Origin: Andreprevotia sp. IGB-42
Lineage (GTDB): Bacteria; Pseudomonadota; Gammaproteobacteria; Burkholderiales; Chitinibacteraceae
Length of the DNA stretch: 64,000 nucleotides
Reading direction: 5' to 3'
Assembly (NCBI RefSeq): GCF_009848685.1
Contig: NZ_WXTX01000005.1
Span: 1-64,000, forward strand
Each line of letters starts with the position of its first letter. Position 1 is the stretch's first letter. The position numbers were made by a program, and so were the translations under genes. Under the pieces are notes generated by a model. The model worked only from the letters and a program-made list of their open reading frames with translations, did not search any database and was not told the origin of the DNA. Below, in pieces: positions 8,265 through 17,156 of this stretch.

Positions 8265-8313
8265 AAGTAATAGGGGACGGACCACGATTTAATCGTCATG
8301 CCCCGGCAACCCC

Positions 8314-8338
8314 AATGCCCACCCGCCCGGTGGGCATT
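8314..8338. terminator. Perfect GC-rich hairpin, possible terminator relic
   Basis: AATGCCCACC, loop CGCCC, GGTGGGCATT: a perfect 10-bp stem. It lies just beyond the 3' end of a decayed minus-strand frame that ends at 8385 (EEQRR-like helix ending EIELKVV). There is no U-run, so terminator activity is uncertain. Confidence 0.4.
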
Positions 8339-8507
8339 GTCGCTTCTGGCCTTTCCCCATCAAGCCGCCGATCCAGTCCGGCCGCTACACCACCTTCAGC
8401 TCGATTTCCTGACGGCGCTGCTCGTCCCGCGCCAGCCGCCGCATGCTCGTCATGAAATCAGCCACGGCCTCGTCGCTGGCGTCGCAGTGCGTGCCCGGAT
8501 CGGTCGC

Positions 8508-9418
8508 CGGCCTCACCCCCGGCGACACCATCCGCAGCCAAGGCTTCGACAACGTCGGCAACATCAAAACCATCAACGACCTGGCCCGACCGCAACTCAA
8601 CCAGAACTTCAACTACGACAACCTCGACCGCCTCACCCTCGGCAACGTCGCCGGCGTTGGCTACAACTACACCTACGACGACAACGGCAACCGCACCAGC
8701 GAAAACCACGGCAGCAGCACCACCCTCTACAACCACGCCGCCACCAACAACCGCCTCAACAAAACCACCGGCAGCAACGCCCAGACCTACAGCCACGACC
8801 CCGCCGGCAACCGCCTCAACGACAACAACGGCCTCGTCAACACCTACAACGACGCCGGCAGAATCAGCCAGGTCACCCGCAGCGGCACCACCACCCAATA
8901 CAACTACAACGCATTAGGCCAACGCACCCAGAAAACCAACCCCAATGCCGTCACCCGCTTGTCTATGACCAACTGAAATCCGCAGGATGAAGGCGGAAAC
9001 CCCTGTGGGGCGACGAAGCCGGCCACCTGCTGGGCGAATACCAGGCCAACGGCACCCCCATCCAGGAAACCGTCTGGCTTGGCGACACCCCCATTGCCGT
9101 CATCAAACCCACTGCCGACCCCGCCAACCCCAAGGTCTACTACATCTGGGCCGATCAACTCGGCACCCCGCGGCAGATCACCGACCCGGCCAGCAACGCC
9201 GTGGTGTGGCGCTGGGACAGCGAAGCGTAGGCCGAGCCTGCTCGGGCCGTATCAAGTAAGATTGCAAACACGCAAGCGAACCAGGACCCGGGCAACACCG
9301 GCATACAATTCGTCTACAACCTGCGCTTCCCGGGGCAGGACTATGATGCGGAGAGCGGTCGGCACTACAACTACTTCCGGGACTATTATCCGAGCACGGG
9401 CGGCATATGCAAAGTGAC
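8508..9418 (+). pseudogene. Rhs cassette 6, core fragment without toxin tip
   Basis: Core homology starts abruptly at VAGLTPGDTIRSQGFDNVGN (about 8508), replacing the 3' end of an unrelated minus-strand frame. It carries the shared RLSMTN-stop break near 8976, then HLLGEYQ through WRWDSEA and a TAG at 9228-9230. That TAG lies in a roughly 38-base palindromic insertion like the one in cassette 3. Homology resumes (NTQANQDPG to [13 protein letters not shown]) and is lost near 9405, before DPIGL. No tip remains, although an orphan immunity-like gene follows. Confidence 0.75.
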
Positions 9419-9567
9419 CTGATTATTTGCCTGGAGGAGGGCTTCCTTTATTGGATGTGTGAACTTTCTCAATTTGGGTGTTTAATTGATCGGCAACAAA
9501 AATAGATTTGTCGATGCAGCTAGTTTTGAATTGTCGAATATATTTTATGATGCCGTTGGCAATTACT

Positions 9568-10203
9568 ATGACTATTGATATTAAAGTTGCAAGTTGTGAT
9601 GATGTTTCAGTCAAAAATGGTGTGATTAATTTTGGTGACGTAGATTTTTTTAAAGGTACTATCCTCGCAGCAAGGCGCTGGGTAGCATCAGCTACCTCCC
9701 CGGAGGGGGCTTTGTCTTCTGTTTTACAATTCGTGTGTGATACCCTTTCCAGAGGGTTGCCTGAATATGAACTATGGATTCTTGTTGGCAATTCTGCATG
9801 GCAACCTGATACGAGAATTATTCGCTACAAAAGATTATGGAAAATTCTGATGGAACAAGGGTTTGAATTATCAACCTTGCGTCCGTTGCCAGAAGTTCTT
9901 GTGGAACGAGATGGGGAGCTACGGTTTTTTGGGGTGTTTCGACTTCAGAATGCGTCGACATCTGTTGTAAAAATGATGTTGAGTGAATATCGAACGTATA
10001 TGCTTGCGATTCCCGGTGGTTTGAAAATTCAAGATTTTTTGAAAATTGATTGGTTGGGAAATGTTGAGGATGATGGCCACTTCTTAAGTGCAGTTGGCAA
10101 TGGTGGAGGGCTGGCGATCAAGGTGGTTGGTGGATTTGATGATCAAGAGCGCGGGCTTGTCGCTATTGGAAAGCCCTATTTGATTGGATCGCTTTTGAAT
10201 TGA
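9568..10203 (+). CDS. Orphan immunity-like protein after tipless cassette 6
   Basis: A 211-residue soluble protein, AT-rich like the other tips and immunity genes. The start at 9568 (MTIDIKVASCDDVSVKNG) is a judgement; other in-frame ATGs are at 9547 and 9550, and none has a strong ribosome site. The central part has TILAARRWVASATSPEGALS and the end is VGGFDDQERGLVAIGKPYLI. No family was recognised. Its position suggests that it outlived its toxin partner, a state commonly seen for immunity genes retained as protection. Confidence 0.5.
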   Translation: MTIDIKVASCDDVSVKNGVINFGDVDFFKGTILAARRWVASATSPEGALSSVLQFVCDTLSRGLPEYELWILVGNSAWQPDTRIIRYKRLWKILMEQGFELSTLRPLPEVLVERDGELRFFGVFRLQNASTSVVKMMLSEYRTYMLAIPGGLKIQDFLKIDWLGNVEDDGHFLSAVGNGGGLAIKVVGGFDDQERGLVAIGKPYLIGSLLN

Positions 10204-10261
10204 AGACTCGGTGGAAATGAATGTTAAGTGTTTCGCTTTTTCTACAAGTGCTGAATATCCC

Positions 10262-10420
10262 TTTCTAATGCAGCAGCCTACTTGCTGGGCAATAGCAGAT
10301 GAACAATGCCCTATCAGGAAGCCATCTGGCTCGATGCTCCCCATTGTCGCGCGCAAGCCCATTGCAGATTCAGCATCTCAAGACGATTACATGTAGGCCG
10401 ACCCGCGCGGCGCCCTTGCG
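10262..10420 (+). pseudogene. Heavily decayed Rhs core piece
   Basis: Nucleotide-level similarity to the core block [29 protein letters not shown] is visible (CTTGCTGGGCAATA, CAGGAAGCCATCTGGCTCGA, GTAGGCCGACCC), but all frames are interrupted. It marks the right edge of the Rhs array. The stretch 10421-10630 to its right holds no supported gene. Confidence 0.55.
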
Positions 10421-10630
10421 TTAATGATTGAGTCCACCAAAAACACATGATCTGAGGGGGATGGAGGCGCTTGGACCGAACCTTGTCCAGCAGGGTCGAG
10501 CAGATCTGAATCGAGAACGATAGGCCGAGCACGGCCTGCTTGAATATTGCCGCCCGTACCTTGGCCGGGATCGCCGCTACAGTTCGTGCTACCCTGCGCG
10601 GTTCTTTCAAAGCAACGCCCGGAGCGCCCG

Positions 10631-10810
10631 ATGTTTACCTGTTTGAACCAGCCTTGTGGCGCGCAGTGGAAGCTGGAAGAAGTGGTGATCAAGAACGAAG
10701 GGCAGGGCGAGTTGTTCCGTTGCCCGTTGTGCGGCGCCCGCAACCGGGTGATCCGCAGTGAAAAGGCTAATGGCAAGGTCACCTACAAGCAGGTGCGGCC
10801 CAAGCTCTGA
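10631..10810 (+). CDS. Small zinc-ribbon protein
   Basis: A 59-residue protein starting at ATG 10631, with GGAG six bases upstream; longer in-frame starts at 10547 lack support. Two Cys pairs, MFTCLNQPCGAQW and FRCPLCGARNRVI, form a rubredoxin-like zinc ribbon (C-x4-C and C-x2-C), followed by a basic tail (YKQVRPKL). Such tiny ribbons often bind nucleic acid or a partner protein. Specific function unknown. Confidence 0.6.
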   Translation: MFTCLNQPCGAQWKLEEVVIKNEGQGELFRCPLCGARNRVIRSEKANGKVTYKQVRPKL

Positions 10811-11419
10811 TGGCGTTGGTTGGGCGCGTTGCGAGTGCGGCTTTGCGGCAGGTGGCTTGAGCACATCTGGTTGCTGAGTGAGGGTAGCTGAACCACCGGT
10901 TGTTGCGCTGGCCGGCGTGATGCAATGTCGCGCTGATCACATCGGGGCGTTACCGTGATGTCGCGCTACGCACTGAAGTGGCTCCCATGAAATACTGAAG
11001 CTGATATTGGCGTGGCTCTGCGTGGTGCTGATGTTCTTCGACATCATTTACCGCGACGCCATCCTGCCATTTCATCGCCACTGTTTGATCTGCTGGCGTG
11101 GATTGCAATCGGTGCGGCGATGCTTTGCATGAGGGTATTGAGCAAACGATAAGCTGCAGAATGGTGCAGCGGTTTGTGCGCTCTTCCTGCTGGCAATGCA
11201 CGGGACCGCCGGACTGCATTCTTGCCAGCCTGTCCTTGTCGTGCCTGGCACTGATGCTTGCAATGCTGTTGATGGCTGCGGGTTTTGCCGGCGCTGAACT
11301 AATCAGGTCAGCCTGTATCTGCTTCGCGCTTGTCCGTTCACCGTTGCCCGTTTCAGCGCTTCAAATTTCAGTATGCTTAAGGTATAAATCGCACTCCTTG
11401 CTAGTTTAGAGAAATTCTC
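10811..11419. other. Gap with no supported gene
   Basis: About 600 bases. A stretch near 11000-11050 could encode a membrane helix (ILAWLCVVLMFFDIIYRD) but has no start codon, and the frame closes early. Open frames around 11098-11409 lack ribosome sites and read as chance. The last 60 bases are AT-richer and probably carry the promoter of the gene at 11420. Confidence 0.4.
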
Positions 11420-13156
11420 ATGAAATACTTGTTTGCCGCCACCAGCCTGTTGCTGACCACGACTGCGTTTGCTGGCGAAATCCCCAGTGTGCCGACAACC
11501 ATTGCGCGTGAAGTGATCACCAGCGATAGCCAGACCCTGGCTGCGCCGGCGGTGTCGTTCCGCTTCTCTAACGATATCGATGCGCAGGCAAGCAGCGTTA
11601 CCTTCCAGATGCAATACACGCTTGATGGCGGTGCGGCATGGAAAACCACCGGCAATGCCACGCATATCAAGCTGGCCGATGGCGTAGTGGGCACGCAGAT
11701 CGCCCAAGGTAGTGCTGCGGGCCAGTTCAAGGTGGATGCACTCAAGATCAGCGGCGATGGCAAAACGCTGTTTGCCACGCTCACAGTCAATGCCGGTGCA
11801 GCTGCGGTGATCCGGCAGCCGGTGATCAGCATTGCCGCTTCGGGCACGCTGACGGATAGCCCCACCATTGGCCAGCTGAAGCAGCTGTCGGGCACGCTGG
11901 ATCGCTGTGATACCGCGGTAAAAGTCCTGAAGGTATCGATCAAGCACTATCTGGCGCTGTCTGATCCGCAAACACTGGCTAATGATAGCAATGCCACTGC
12001 GAGTGAACACCTGAGCGGGAGTCCTAAAACCCTGCAGAATTTGCTGCTGTTCTCATCCAATTTGCTGGTGATTGTAGGCAGGTCGGGCGGTAACGCCGCA
12101 TTGAGCGCTAGCAACGGATACAGCGCATTTGTAGGTAGTGTCACCGCGGCAGACGACTGGATTCCTTCTTCATTCATCAGCAGCAAACTCCTCAACCTGG
12201 GGTTTGTGCGGGTAGGTTCAAATGCCCACGGCTATGACCTGGATCTGACCCAACAGTATCTGTTGAACGGCATGAATGCCGCAGGGATATCCGCCACTGC
12301 CAACGCAGCAGTCCAGGATGGCCATATCGAGGCGGAACGGCTGGATGTGGAGATCAACGCATCGCCGGCTCCGGCCAGTGGCAGCAAGCTGTTCCTGTCC
12401 AGCGCGGCCGATTGCAGCGCAATCATTCCGGGCAGCAGCGTCAGCTTCACCAATAGCTCGTCCGGCCCCATCCAGTTGTCGGTGCAGACTGGCCAACTGG
12501 CGGCAGCGCTGTCTGGCGACACGGCCAAATCTGTCTACATTTGTTATGACGTTACTGGCGCCAGCAGCATCCCCAGCACCAACTTCACCGTCAGCGCGGC
12601 GACACTGGTGAAGGCCGCGCAAGGCAATGCCTTGATGGCCGAGCAGAACAACCGTTGCGATGGCTCGCTGTACAACCTGGCTGGCTCGATCAAGATCGAT
12701 ATCCGCAACTATGCGGCCGATGGCCGCAGCGATGGCTGGATTTCGGTGCTGCGTGTGATCAACGCCAGCGAAACACGCAATGCCGAGGTGTATGGCCAAT
12801 ACATCCTGGCCAATGGCAAGTATGGCAAATGGGGCAAGCTGCTGACGCTGGCGCCGCGTGCCGTGGCCATGCTCAATCCGACGGAAGTGGCGACCAAGCT
12901 GGTGAATGCGCCGACCGCGCCGGGGGCATCGGAAGACAGTGCGCCGTCGGCCTTGGGTGCTGCACCACGCCTGCGCATCACCTCGGAGACCACCGACAGC
13001 CTGCGCGTACAGAACTACCTGTACAACCCGCTATCGCAGAACTTCATCGAGGCTTCGGGTACGCAAGGCGCGGACCTGATCACCGAAAACCAGCGTATCC
13101 CGGCAGCGCAGCTGCTTAACCAGGACGCACAATTCGGCCTGAACGGCGGGCGCTAA
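11420..13156 (+). CDS. Secreted protein of unknown function
   Basis: A 578-residue protein with a clear Sec signal peptide (MKYLFAATSLLLTTTAFAGE, cleavage after AFA). The mature part is rich in Ser, Ala, Asn and Thr and predicted to be mainly beta structure, with stretches such as SFRFSNDIDAQASSVTFQM and QNYLYNPLSQNFIEASGTQG. There is no lipobox, membrane anchor or catalytic motif that I recognise. Preceded by AGAGAAATTCTC and an isolated promoter region, so probably a single-gene unit. Location is periplasmic, surface or secreted. Confidence 0.7.
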   Translation: MKYLFAATSLLLTTTAFAGEIPSVPTTIAREVITSDSQTLAAPAVSFRFSNDIDAQASSVTFQMQYTLDGGAAWKTTGNATHIKLADGVVGTQIAQGSAAGQFKVDALKISGDGKTLFATLTVNAGAAAVIRQPVISIAASGTLTDSPTIGQLKQLSGTLDRCDTAVKVLKVSIKHYLALSDPQTLANDSNATASEHLSGSPKTLQNLLLFSSNLLVIVGRSGGNAALSASNGYSAFVGSVTAADDWIPSSFISSKLLNLGFVRVGSNAHGYDLDLTQQYLLNGMNAAGISATANAAVQDGHIEAERLDVEINASPAPASGSKLFLSSAADCSAIIPGSSVSFTNSSSGPIQLSVQTGQLAAALSGDTAKSVYICYDVTGASSIPSTNFTVSAATLVKAAQGNALMAEQNNRCDGSLYNLAGSIKIDIRNYAADGRSDGWISVLRVINASETRNAEVYGQYILANGKYGKWGKLLTLAPRAVAMLNPTEVATKLVNAPTAPGASEDSAPSALGAAPRLRITSETTDSLRVQNYLYNPLSQNFIEASGTQGADLITENQRIPAAQLLNQDAQFGLNGGR

Positions 13157-13258
13157 GCCAGTACGTGGGGTGTGGCTGCAAGGGCTGCCCCCACGCGGCC
13201 GGGGCCGGTACTGTATTAAAATGGCGCCGGTCCATATCGGGCATCAACAAAGAGAAAG

Positions 13259-13843
13259 ATGATGGAAGCCCGCATCCGCGAAAATTATCAATACAAGGAC
13301 AGCGAAGAGCTGCTGGCATTGCGGGCCAGCAATGATCTGACGGATGTTGCACGCCGGATACTCGATGAAGAATTGGCTGCCCGCCAAATCGCGCCAGGCG
13401 AGATCGCGGCGGGCACGCAACTGTATGCCGATCTGGCGTCGGTACAGCAGGAGGGGCAGGCAGCGTTGGCGTCGATTCCGGCCCGCTTCATGGCCAAGCT
13501 CATTGATGTGTGGGGCGTGGCATTGATCGGTTTCGGGATCAACTTCCTGCTGGCGCTGATGCTGCCTTTGGCTGCCGCTGATGTGCTGTTCACTGCCACG
13601 GTGGTGCTGTTTGTCGCTTATCTGTTTGCCAAGGACGGGATTGCCGGTCGAAGCCTGGGTAAGCGTGCAATGGGTATCATGGTGGTTGATGCCGACACCG
13701 GCAAGCCGTGCTCGGTGCCAAAATCCATCCTGCGCAATGTCCTGGGCTTTTTCCTGGGGTTCATCGATGCGCTGTTTGCGCTGGGCGCAAAGCGGCAACG
13801 GTTGGGTGACATGGCGGCCAATACCCGGGTGATCAATAAATAG
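13259..13843 (+). CDS. RDD family membrane protein
   Basis: A 194-residue protein with a soluble N-terminal part of about 75 residues (YQYKDSEELLALRASNDLTD, helical) followed by an RDD domain: ARFMAKLIDVWGVALIGFGI, further membrane helices, and the family stretch RSLGKRAMGIMVVDADTG. RDD proteins are small multi-span inner-membrane proteins of mostly unknown transport role. Start at ATG 13259 or 13262; AGAGAAAG precedes both. Stands alone. Confidence 0.75.
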   Translation: MMEARIRENYQYKDSEELLALRASNDLTDVARRILDEELAARQIAPGEIAAGTQLYADLASVQQEGQAALASIPARFMAKLIDVWGVALIGFGINFLLALMLPLAAADVLFTATVVLFVAYLFAKDGIAGRSLGKRAMGIMVVDADTGKPCSVPKSILRNVLGFFLGFIDALFALGAKRQRLGDMAANTRVINK

Positions 13844-13845
13844 AT

Positions 13846-13873
13846 GCGGCTTGCGGCTTGCGGCTTGCGGCTT
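13846..13873. repeat. Four tandem GCGGCTT units
   Basis: Four exact 7-base copies start at the stop codon of the RDD gene. The rest of the gap to 14071 shows nothing else. Confidence 0.8.
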
Positions 13874-14071
13874 GCAGCATGCACGGCGCTGATGCCTACT
13901 CACCGCGCTGAAACCAAACCGGCAGCGGGTGCTGCATTGCCTTGAACGCGGGGCAGCTTCGGGAGCGGGTTGAGATCGCGGTACACCACCAGCAGCGTGG
14001 AGATTGCCAGCCACGCCATTCATGATGCCGGAGGCCGGCATCACATCGCTGCATGTCGGCCGCACCGCTGG

Positions 14072-14623
14072 TTACGAGTGCGTGAGGCAGGTGGCATCCC
14101 AAACGCCGCCACTTTTGTAGCTGCCAGGGAAATCGGCATAGCGGATCACCGTGGTATCCCCGTCTGCCGGATCGTTGATCTCTATGGTGGTGATCGGCCC
14201 AGTATCATCGTAGCCGGTGATCACCACCGGATGGCGTTCTGTGCCTTGGGTCCAGCGTATGGCTACCACCACTGGCTGCGCGGCATCAATTTCGCCAGTC
14301 AGCGCCGGCAAGGAGATGCCGCCTTCAGTTTGCTGATGCAGGTGTCCAAGATGCTGCAGTGCTTCCGCCAACAGGTAGGGCCGATTGCATGCGCTGCTGG
14401 AGCCATCGATACAACAATTTATCTGGTTGAATGCCCAATTGGCCAGCTCGCACTGGCTGGTTGTTGCGCGGGGGTCGTAATAGCGGGCCACGCTGGCAGT
14501 GACTGCTGCCCATGCCCAATGGGTTTGCTGCTGCCGCTGCATGGCAAACCGGAGTTGCGTGCGTGCTTGCTGCTGTGGCAGGGAATCCGGCGTGGCATCG
14601 CCTGCGGGGGGTGCGTTGTACAT
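14072..14623 (-). CDS. Papain-like (AvrRpt2/C39-like) protein lacking its catalytic Cys
   Basis: A 183-residue protein. The start at 14623 (MYNAPPAGDATPD) is preferred because GGAG lies six bases upstream; an upstream in-frame ATG at 14635 would overlap that site. It fits the papain-like family with a QxxxxWCWAA active-site block, but here the block reads QQQTHWAWAAVTASVARYYD: a GCA codon replaces the expected Cys. The rest is well kept: TTSQCELANWAFNQINCC, SSACNRPYLLAEALQHLG, the His region RHPVVITGYDD and the Asn/Asp region EINDPADGD. There is no signal peptide. It may be a catalytically dead regulator or an enzyme decaying in place. Confidence 0.7.
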   Translation of the reverse strand: MYNAPPAGDATPDSLPQQQARTQLRFAMQRQQQTHWAWAAVTASVARYYDPRATTSQCELANWAFNQINCCIDGSSSACNRPYLLAEALQHLGHLHQQTEGGISLPALTGEIDAAQPVVVAIRWTQGTERHPVVITGYDDTGPITTIEINDPADGDTTVIRYADFPGSYKSGGVWDATCLTHS

Positions 14624-14941
14624 GAGGATCTCCATGGGCTGGGTGCCGGGGGCCGGGTGTGGGCGGGGTGGGGATCTGGTCGATCAGCGCGCATTCCGGC
14701 GGCAGCTTGTTGTATCCCTTGGCGGGATGAGGCATGCCCGGTATTTGCTTTGGCGCCTGATCAGTATACTGAAATGCTGATGTCATGGTGGGTGGCGTGC
14801 GACAGCAGGTGGTGATGCCATCAGAGCACCGTTTGCCGTTTCGCCATCGCAGCTTGCAGCGAGGATGGATTACCCGGTTTGCTACCGTCCTGGGTGCCAC
14901 CTGTTAGCATCGCGGCTTCACCTTTGGCCACAATCCAGTCC
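14624..14941. other. Divergent intergenic region
   Basis: About 320 bases between the papain-like gene (minus) and the DUF2310 gene (plus). It must carry both promoters; no clear sigma-70 boxes or palindromes stand out, and no small gene is supported. Confidence 0.4.
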
Positions 14942-15709
14942 ATGTTTGTTCAACAAATCGAATTTGCCCCCGCTGACCGTGCGCCTTCCGCGGCGCTGGC
15001 CGATCTGATCTTTGCGTATCAAGGTGTGCTGCTGCGCAACGGCCAGGTGTGCGGCGAAGGCTTGCCGCTGTGGTTTGCCGATGGCCGCTACAAAACCACG
15101 CTGCTGACCCCGGCGCGAGATTCGCTGGCGGCGCGATTTGGCAATCGCCATGTGCATGCGCAGCTGGCTGCATTGGGTGAATACGGGGTTACCATCACCA
15201 CGCAGGTGCTGGGTGAGGATGAACAAAGCGTGCCGGCATGCAACTGTGCAACCTCCGGCGGCCATATCCTGTTCACCACGTTCATCTCGCACGAATCCCC
15301 GGTGCGCTGCCTGGATTGCTTCGGCGCTGTGCCGCTCTACACGCTGCCGCTACTGGCGGGCGGAGAGCATCATGAACTGATCTCCTGGCAAGCCGCTTAC
15401 CAGCGCTGCGATGGTTTACAGATGGGCAATACGCTGCAGCGTGCAGCCACGCGTCAACTGACCCGTATCGATAGCAGCCTTAGCCAGAGCGGCATTGCAC
15501 ATTGCCGTACATTGAGCGCGCTCACCAGTACGCCGTTTTACTTTTACCTGTATCACGCCAGCGGCCGCAGCCACCGTGCCGAAGCACAGCGCCCATGCCC
15601 CGGGTGCGGGCAACCGTGGCTGTTGCCGCAACCGCTGCATGGCTTGTTTCACTTCCGGTGCGATGATTGCCGATTGCTGTCCAATATGGCGTGGGATGTG
15701 GTGCGCTAA
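14942..15709 (+). CDS. Zn-ribbon-containing protein (DUF2310)
   Basis: A 255-residue cytosolic protein. ATG 14942 (MFVQQIEFAPADR) fits the family N-terminus better than an in-frame start 21 codons earlier. Features kept from DUF2310 as I recall it: PVRCLDCFGAVPLYTLPLL, CDGLQMGNTLQRAA, SSLSQSGIAHCRTLSALT and a C-terminal zinc ribbon with RPCPGCGQPW and FRCDDCRLLSN. Described as a possible nucleic-acid-binding protein; actual role unknown. Converges on the ABC permease gene with a short gap. Confidence 0.75.
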   Translation: MFVQQIEFAPADRAPSAALADLIFAYQGVLLRNGQVCGEGLPLWFADGRYKTTLLTPARDSLAARFGNRHVHAQLAALGEYGVTITTQVLGEDEQSVPACNCATSGGHILFTTFISHESPVRCLDCFGAVPLYTLPLLAGGEHHELISWQAAYQRCDGLQMGNTLQRAATRQLTRIDSSLSQSGIAHCRTLSALTSTPFYFYLYHASGRSHRAEAQRPCPGCGQPWLLPQPLHGLFHFRCDDCRLLSNMAWDVVR

Positions 15710-15725
15710 GCCAGTCGATATTCCG

Positions 15726-17156
15726 TCAGCCAAGTTCTGCAAGTATCGCTGCATTGTGCAGCCGACCAACCGGAAAGGCCGTTGGCGCGTGAGCTGCTTT
15801 GCGATAACGGTAGGCAATGATTGTGGCGGCGGCGCCCATGCAGACCAGTACAGGCGGTAAAAGATTCATGTCCATATCCGGGTTTGTCATGAACAATGTA
15901 CGCAGGATCACGATGAGCATGATCGCCATCATCATCCAGATGAAGGGTGAGCGCTGTTTCAGCACCGTATAATCGGTGATGACAAAGCCTGCCAGCAGCA
16001 GATTGCCCATGCTGAGCAGGACACTCAGGTCAAAGAGCGCAGGCGCAACATTGAACAGCAGGCAACCAAGCAAGACTGCAACAGTGGATGCCAGCCACGA
16101 TATGCCATAAAGCAGCAGACAACGCCGTGCCAGCGCCTGATTCAATGCCTTGCCCTGCGGCGTGCCGGGCAAAAGCAGCAGCAGGCTCTGGTCACCCCGG
16201 GTGGCATACAGGGTCTGTCTCAACGTGCCCAATATCGTGATTGGTGCAGCCATCAGCAACGGTAAAGCATGCCAATCCAATGCGTTGAACAAGCTTGGCC
16301 AGAACGCGCGGCTAGCCAGCATTGTTGCAACGCTACCCGCACAAACCATTAGCCCTCTCCCAGCTTGCGTGGACGGTTGGAAAGCACTGCCGAGCGCGGC
16401 AAACATATCCTGTTTGGATGAGCATCCAGACCTATGCAGGCGTCGGGACAGGTACTGTTTCAGCTGGTCGATACCGGTTTCCGCCATGTTTGGCAACGTG
16501 CCTCCCTGCTGAGTATGAAGCGAGGTCAGTTTCCACTGATACCAACGCCAATGCGCATCGCTGCTACGCGGGTAAAGCCGGGCGACCATGACCATGCCGG
16601 CCAGTAACAAGCCGCCAAGAAACAGGATATTGAGCGCATCGTGAGCGTATGGAAGGGTAGTCAACATCTTCATGCGGCGGGAATTGATGGCGTAGTAGGC
16701 TGTACCGGACAGTACCGGTAGCCACAACAAGAACACCAGACCCCGGACCTCGCGCTGTGACCACGCAAAAAGCATGAACAGGTACAGCAGGCCGGCCCAC
16801 CACCGCGTGAAATGGCCCCATGGCAATGCAAGTCCCGTGGCCAGCAGCGCGCTGCTGCCCAGCCACAATGCATAAGTCAGCCACATCAACCGTTGCCGGT
16901 GCCGTGGCACCAGCTGCGCATTGGCTGGCGTGTGCTGGCGCAGGCTGAAACGGATATGCGCAGCCCACCACGCCAGCGCCAATGCCACGCCGGGAATCAG
17001 CCCGCCGAATATCCAAACCACCTCCCAGAATGGCCCGGCCAGCAACCCGATCAGCGCCAGCAATAACAAGGGTATGAAAACCCACAGCATGCGCTTGTCC
17101 ATATTGCGCCAGAACGCCAGCAGCGACAGGCGTAGCATCAGTGGGTAGGCATTCAT
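15726..17156 (-). CDS. ABC transporter membrane protein
   Basis: A 476-residue polytopic protein with about ten to twelve hydrophobic helices in two halves (for example MLWVFIPLLLLALIGLLAGP near the N-terminus and LFNVAPALFDLSVLLSMGNL in the second half) and a cytosolic middle of about 100 residues. The start overlaps the stop of the ATPase gene (ATGA), so the two subunits are translationally coupled. Together with the GntR gene they form one minus-strand operon. Substrate is unknown; YtrA-linked exporters often serve cell-envelope stress or antibiotic resistance. Confidence 0.75.
   Translation of the reverse strand: MNAYPLMLRLSLLAFWRNMDKRMLWVFIPLLLLALIGLLAGPFWEVVWIFGGLIPGVALALAWWAAHIRFSLRQHTPANAQLVPRHRQRLMWLTYALWLGSSALLATGLALPWGHFTRWWAGLLYLFMLFAWSQREVRGLVFLLWLPVLSGTAYYAINSRRMKMLTTLPYAHDALNILFLGGLLLAGMVMVARLYPRSSDAHWRWYQWKLTSLHTQQGGTLPNMAETGIDQLKQYLSRRLHRSGCSSKQDMFAALGSAFQPSTQAGRGLMVCAGSVATMLASRAFWPSLFNALDWHALPLLMAAPITILGTLRQTLYATRGDQSLLLLLPGTPQGKALNQALARRCLLLYGISWLASTVAVLLGCLLFNVAPALFDLSVLLSMGNLLLAGFVITDYTVLKQRSPFIWMMMAIMLIVILRTLFMTNPDMDMNLLPPVLVCMGAAATIIAYRYRKAAHAPTAFPVGRLHNAAILAELG

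Larger units (their letters stand above)
1..10420 (+). repeat. Array of Rhs core 3'-segments (six or more copies)
   Basis: The same GC-rich rhs core segment recurs at about 1-100, 1213-1790, 2698-3170, 4005-4460, 5766-6890 and 8508-9418, with a badly decayed seventh piece at 10262-10420. Shared landmarks are [72 protein letters not shown] and [22 protein letters not shown]-type motifs mark the usual end of an Rhs core, after which each copy diverges into its own AT-rich tip. The array has the layout known for displaced or orphan Rhs tips downstream of a full-length rhs gene. No complete core or N-terminal secretion domain is in the window, so the parent gene presumably lies to the left. Confidence 0.85.

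Noticed and set aside
1-10420. Considered whether the Rhs copies form a CRISPR-like or integron array
   Set aside because: No short direct repeats with spacers and no attC-like sites or integrase; the repeats are coding Rhs core segments.
11303-12010. Minus-strand open frames opposite the secreted protein at 11420
   Set aside because: No ribosome site, signal or motif; the plus strand has a clean signal peptide and a start with suitable context.
13846-13873. GCGGCTT tandem repeats considered as a CRISPR or phase-variation tract
   Set aside because: Only four 7-base units lying after a stop codon, with no spacers; no effect on a reading frame can be argued.
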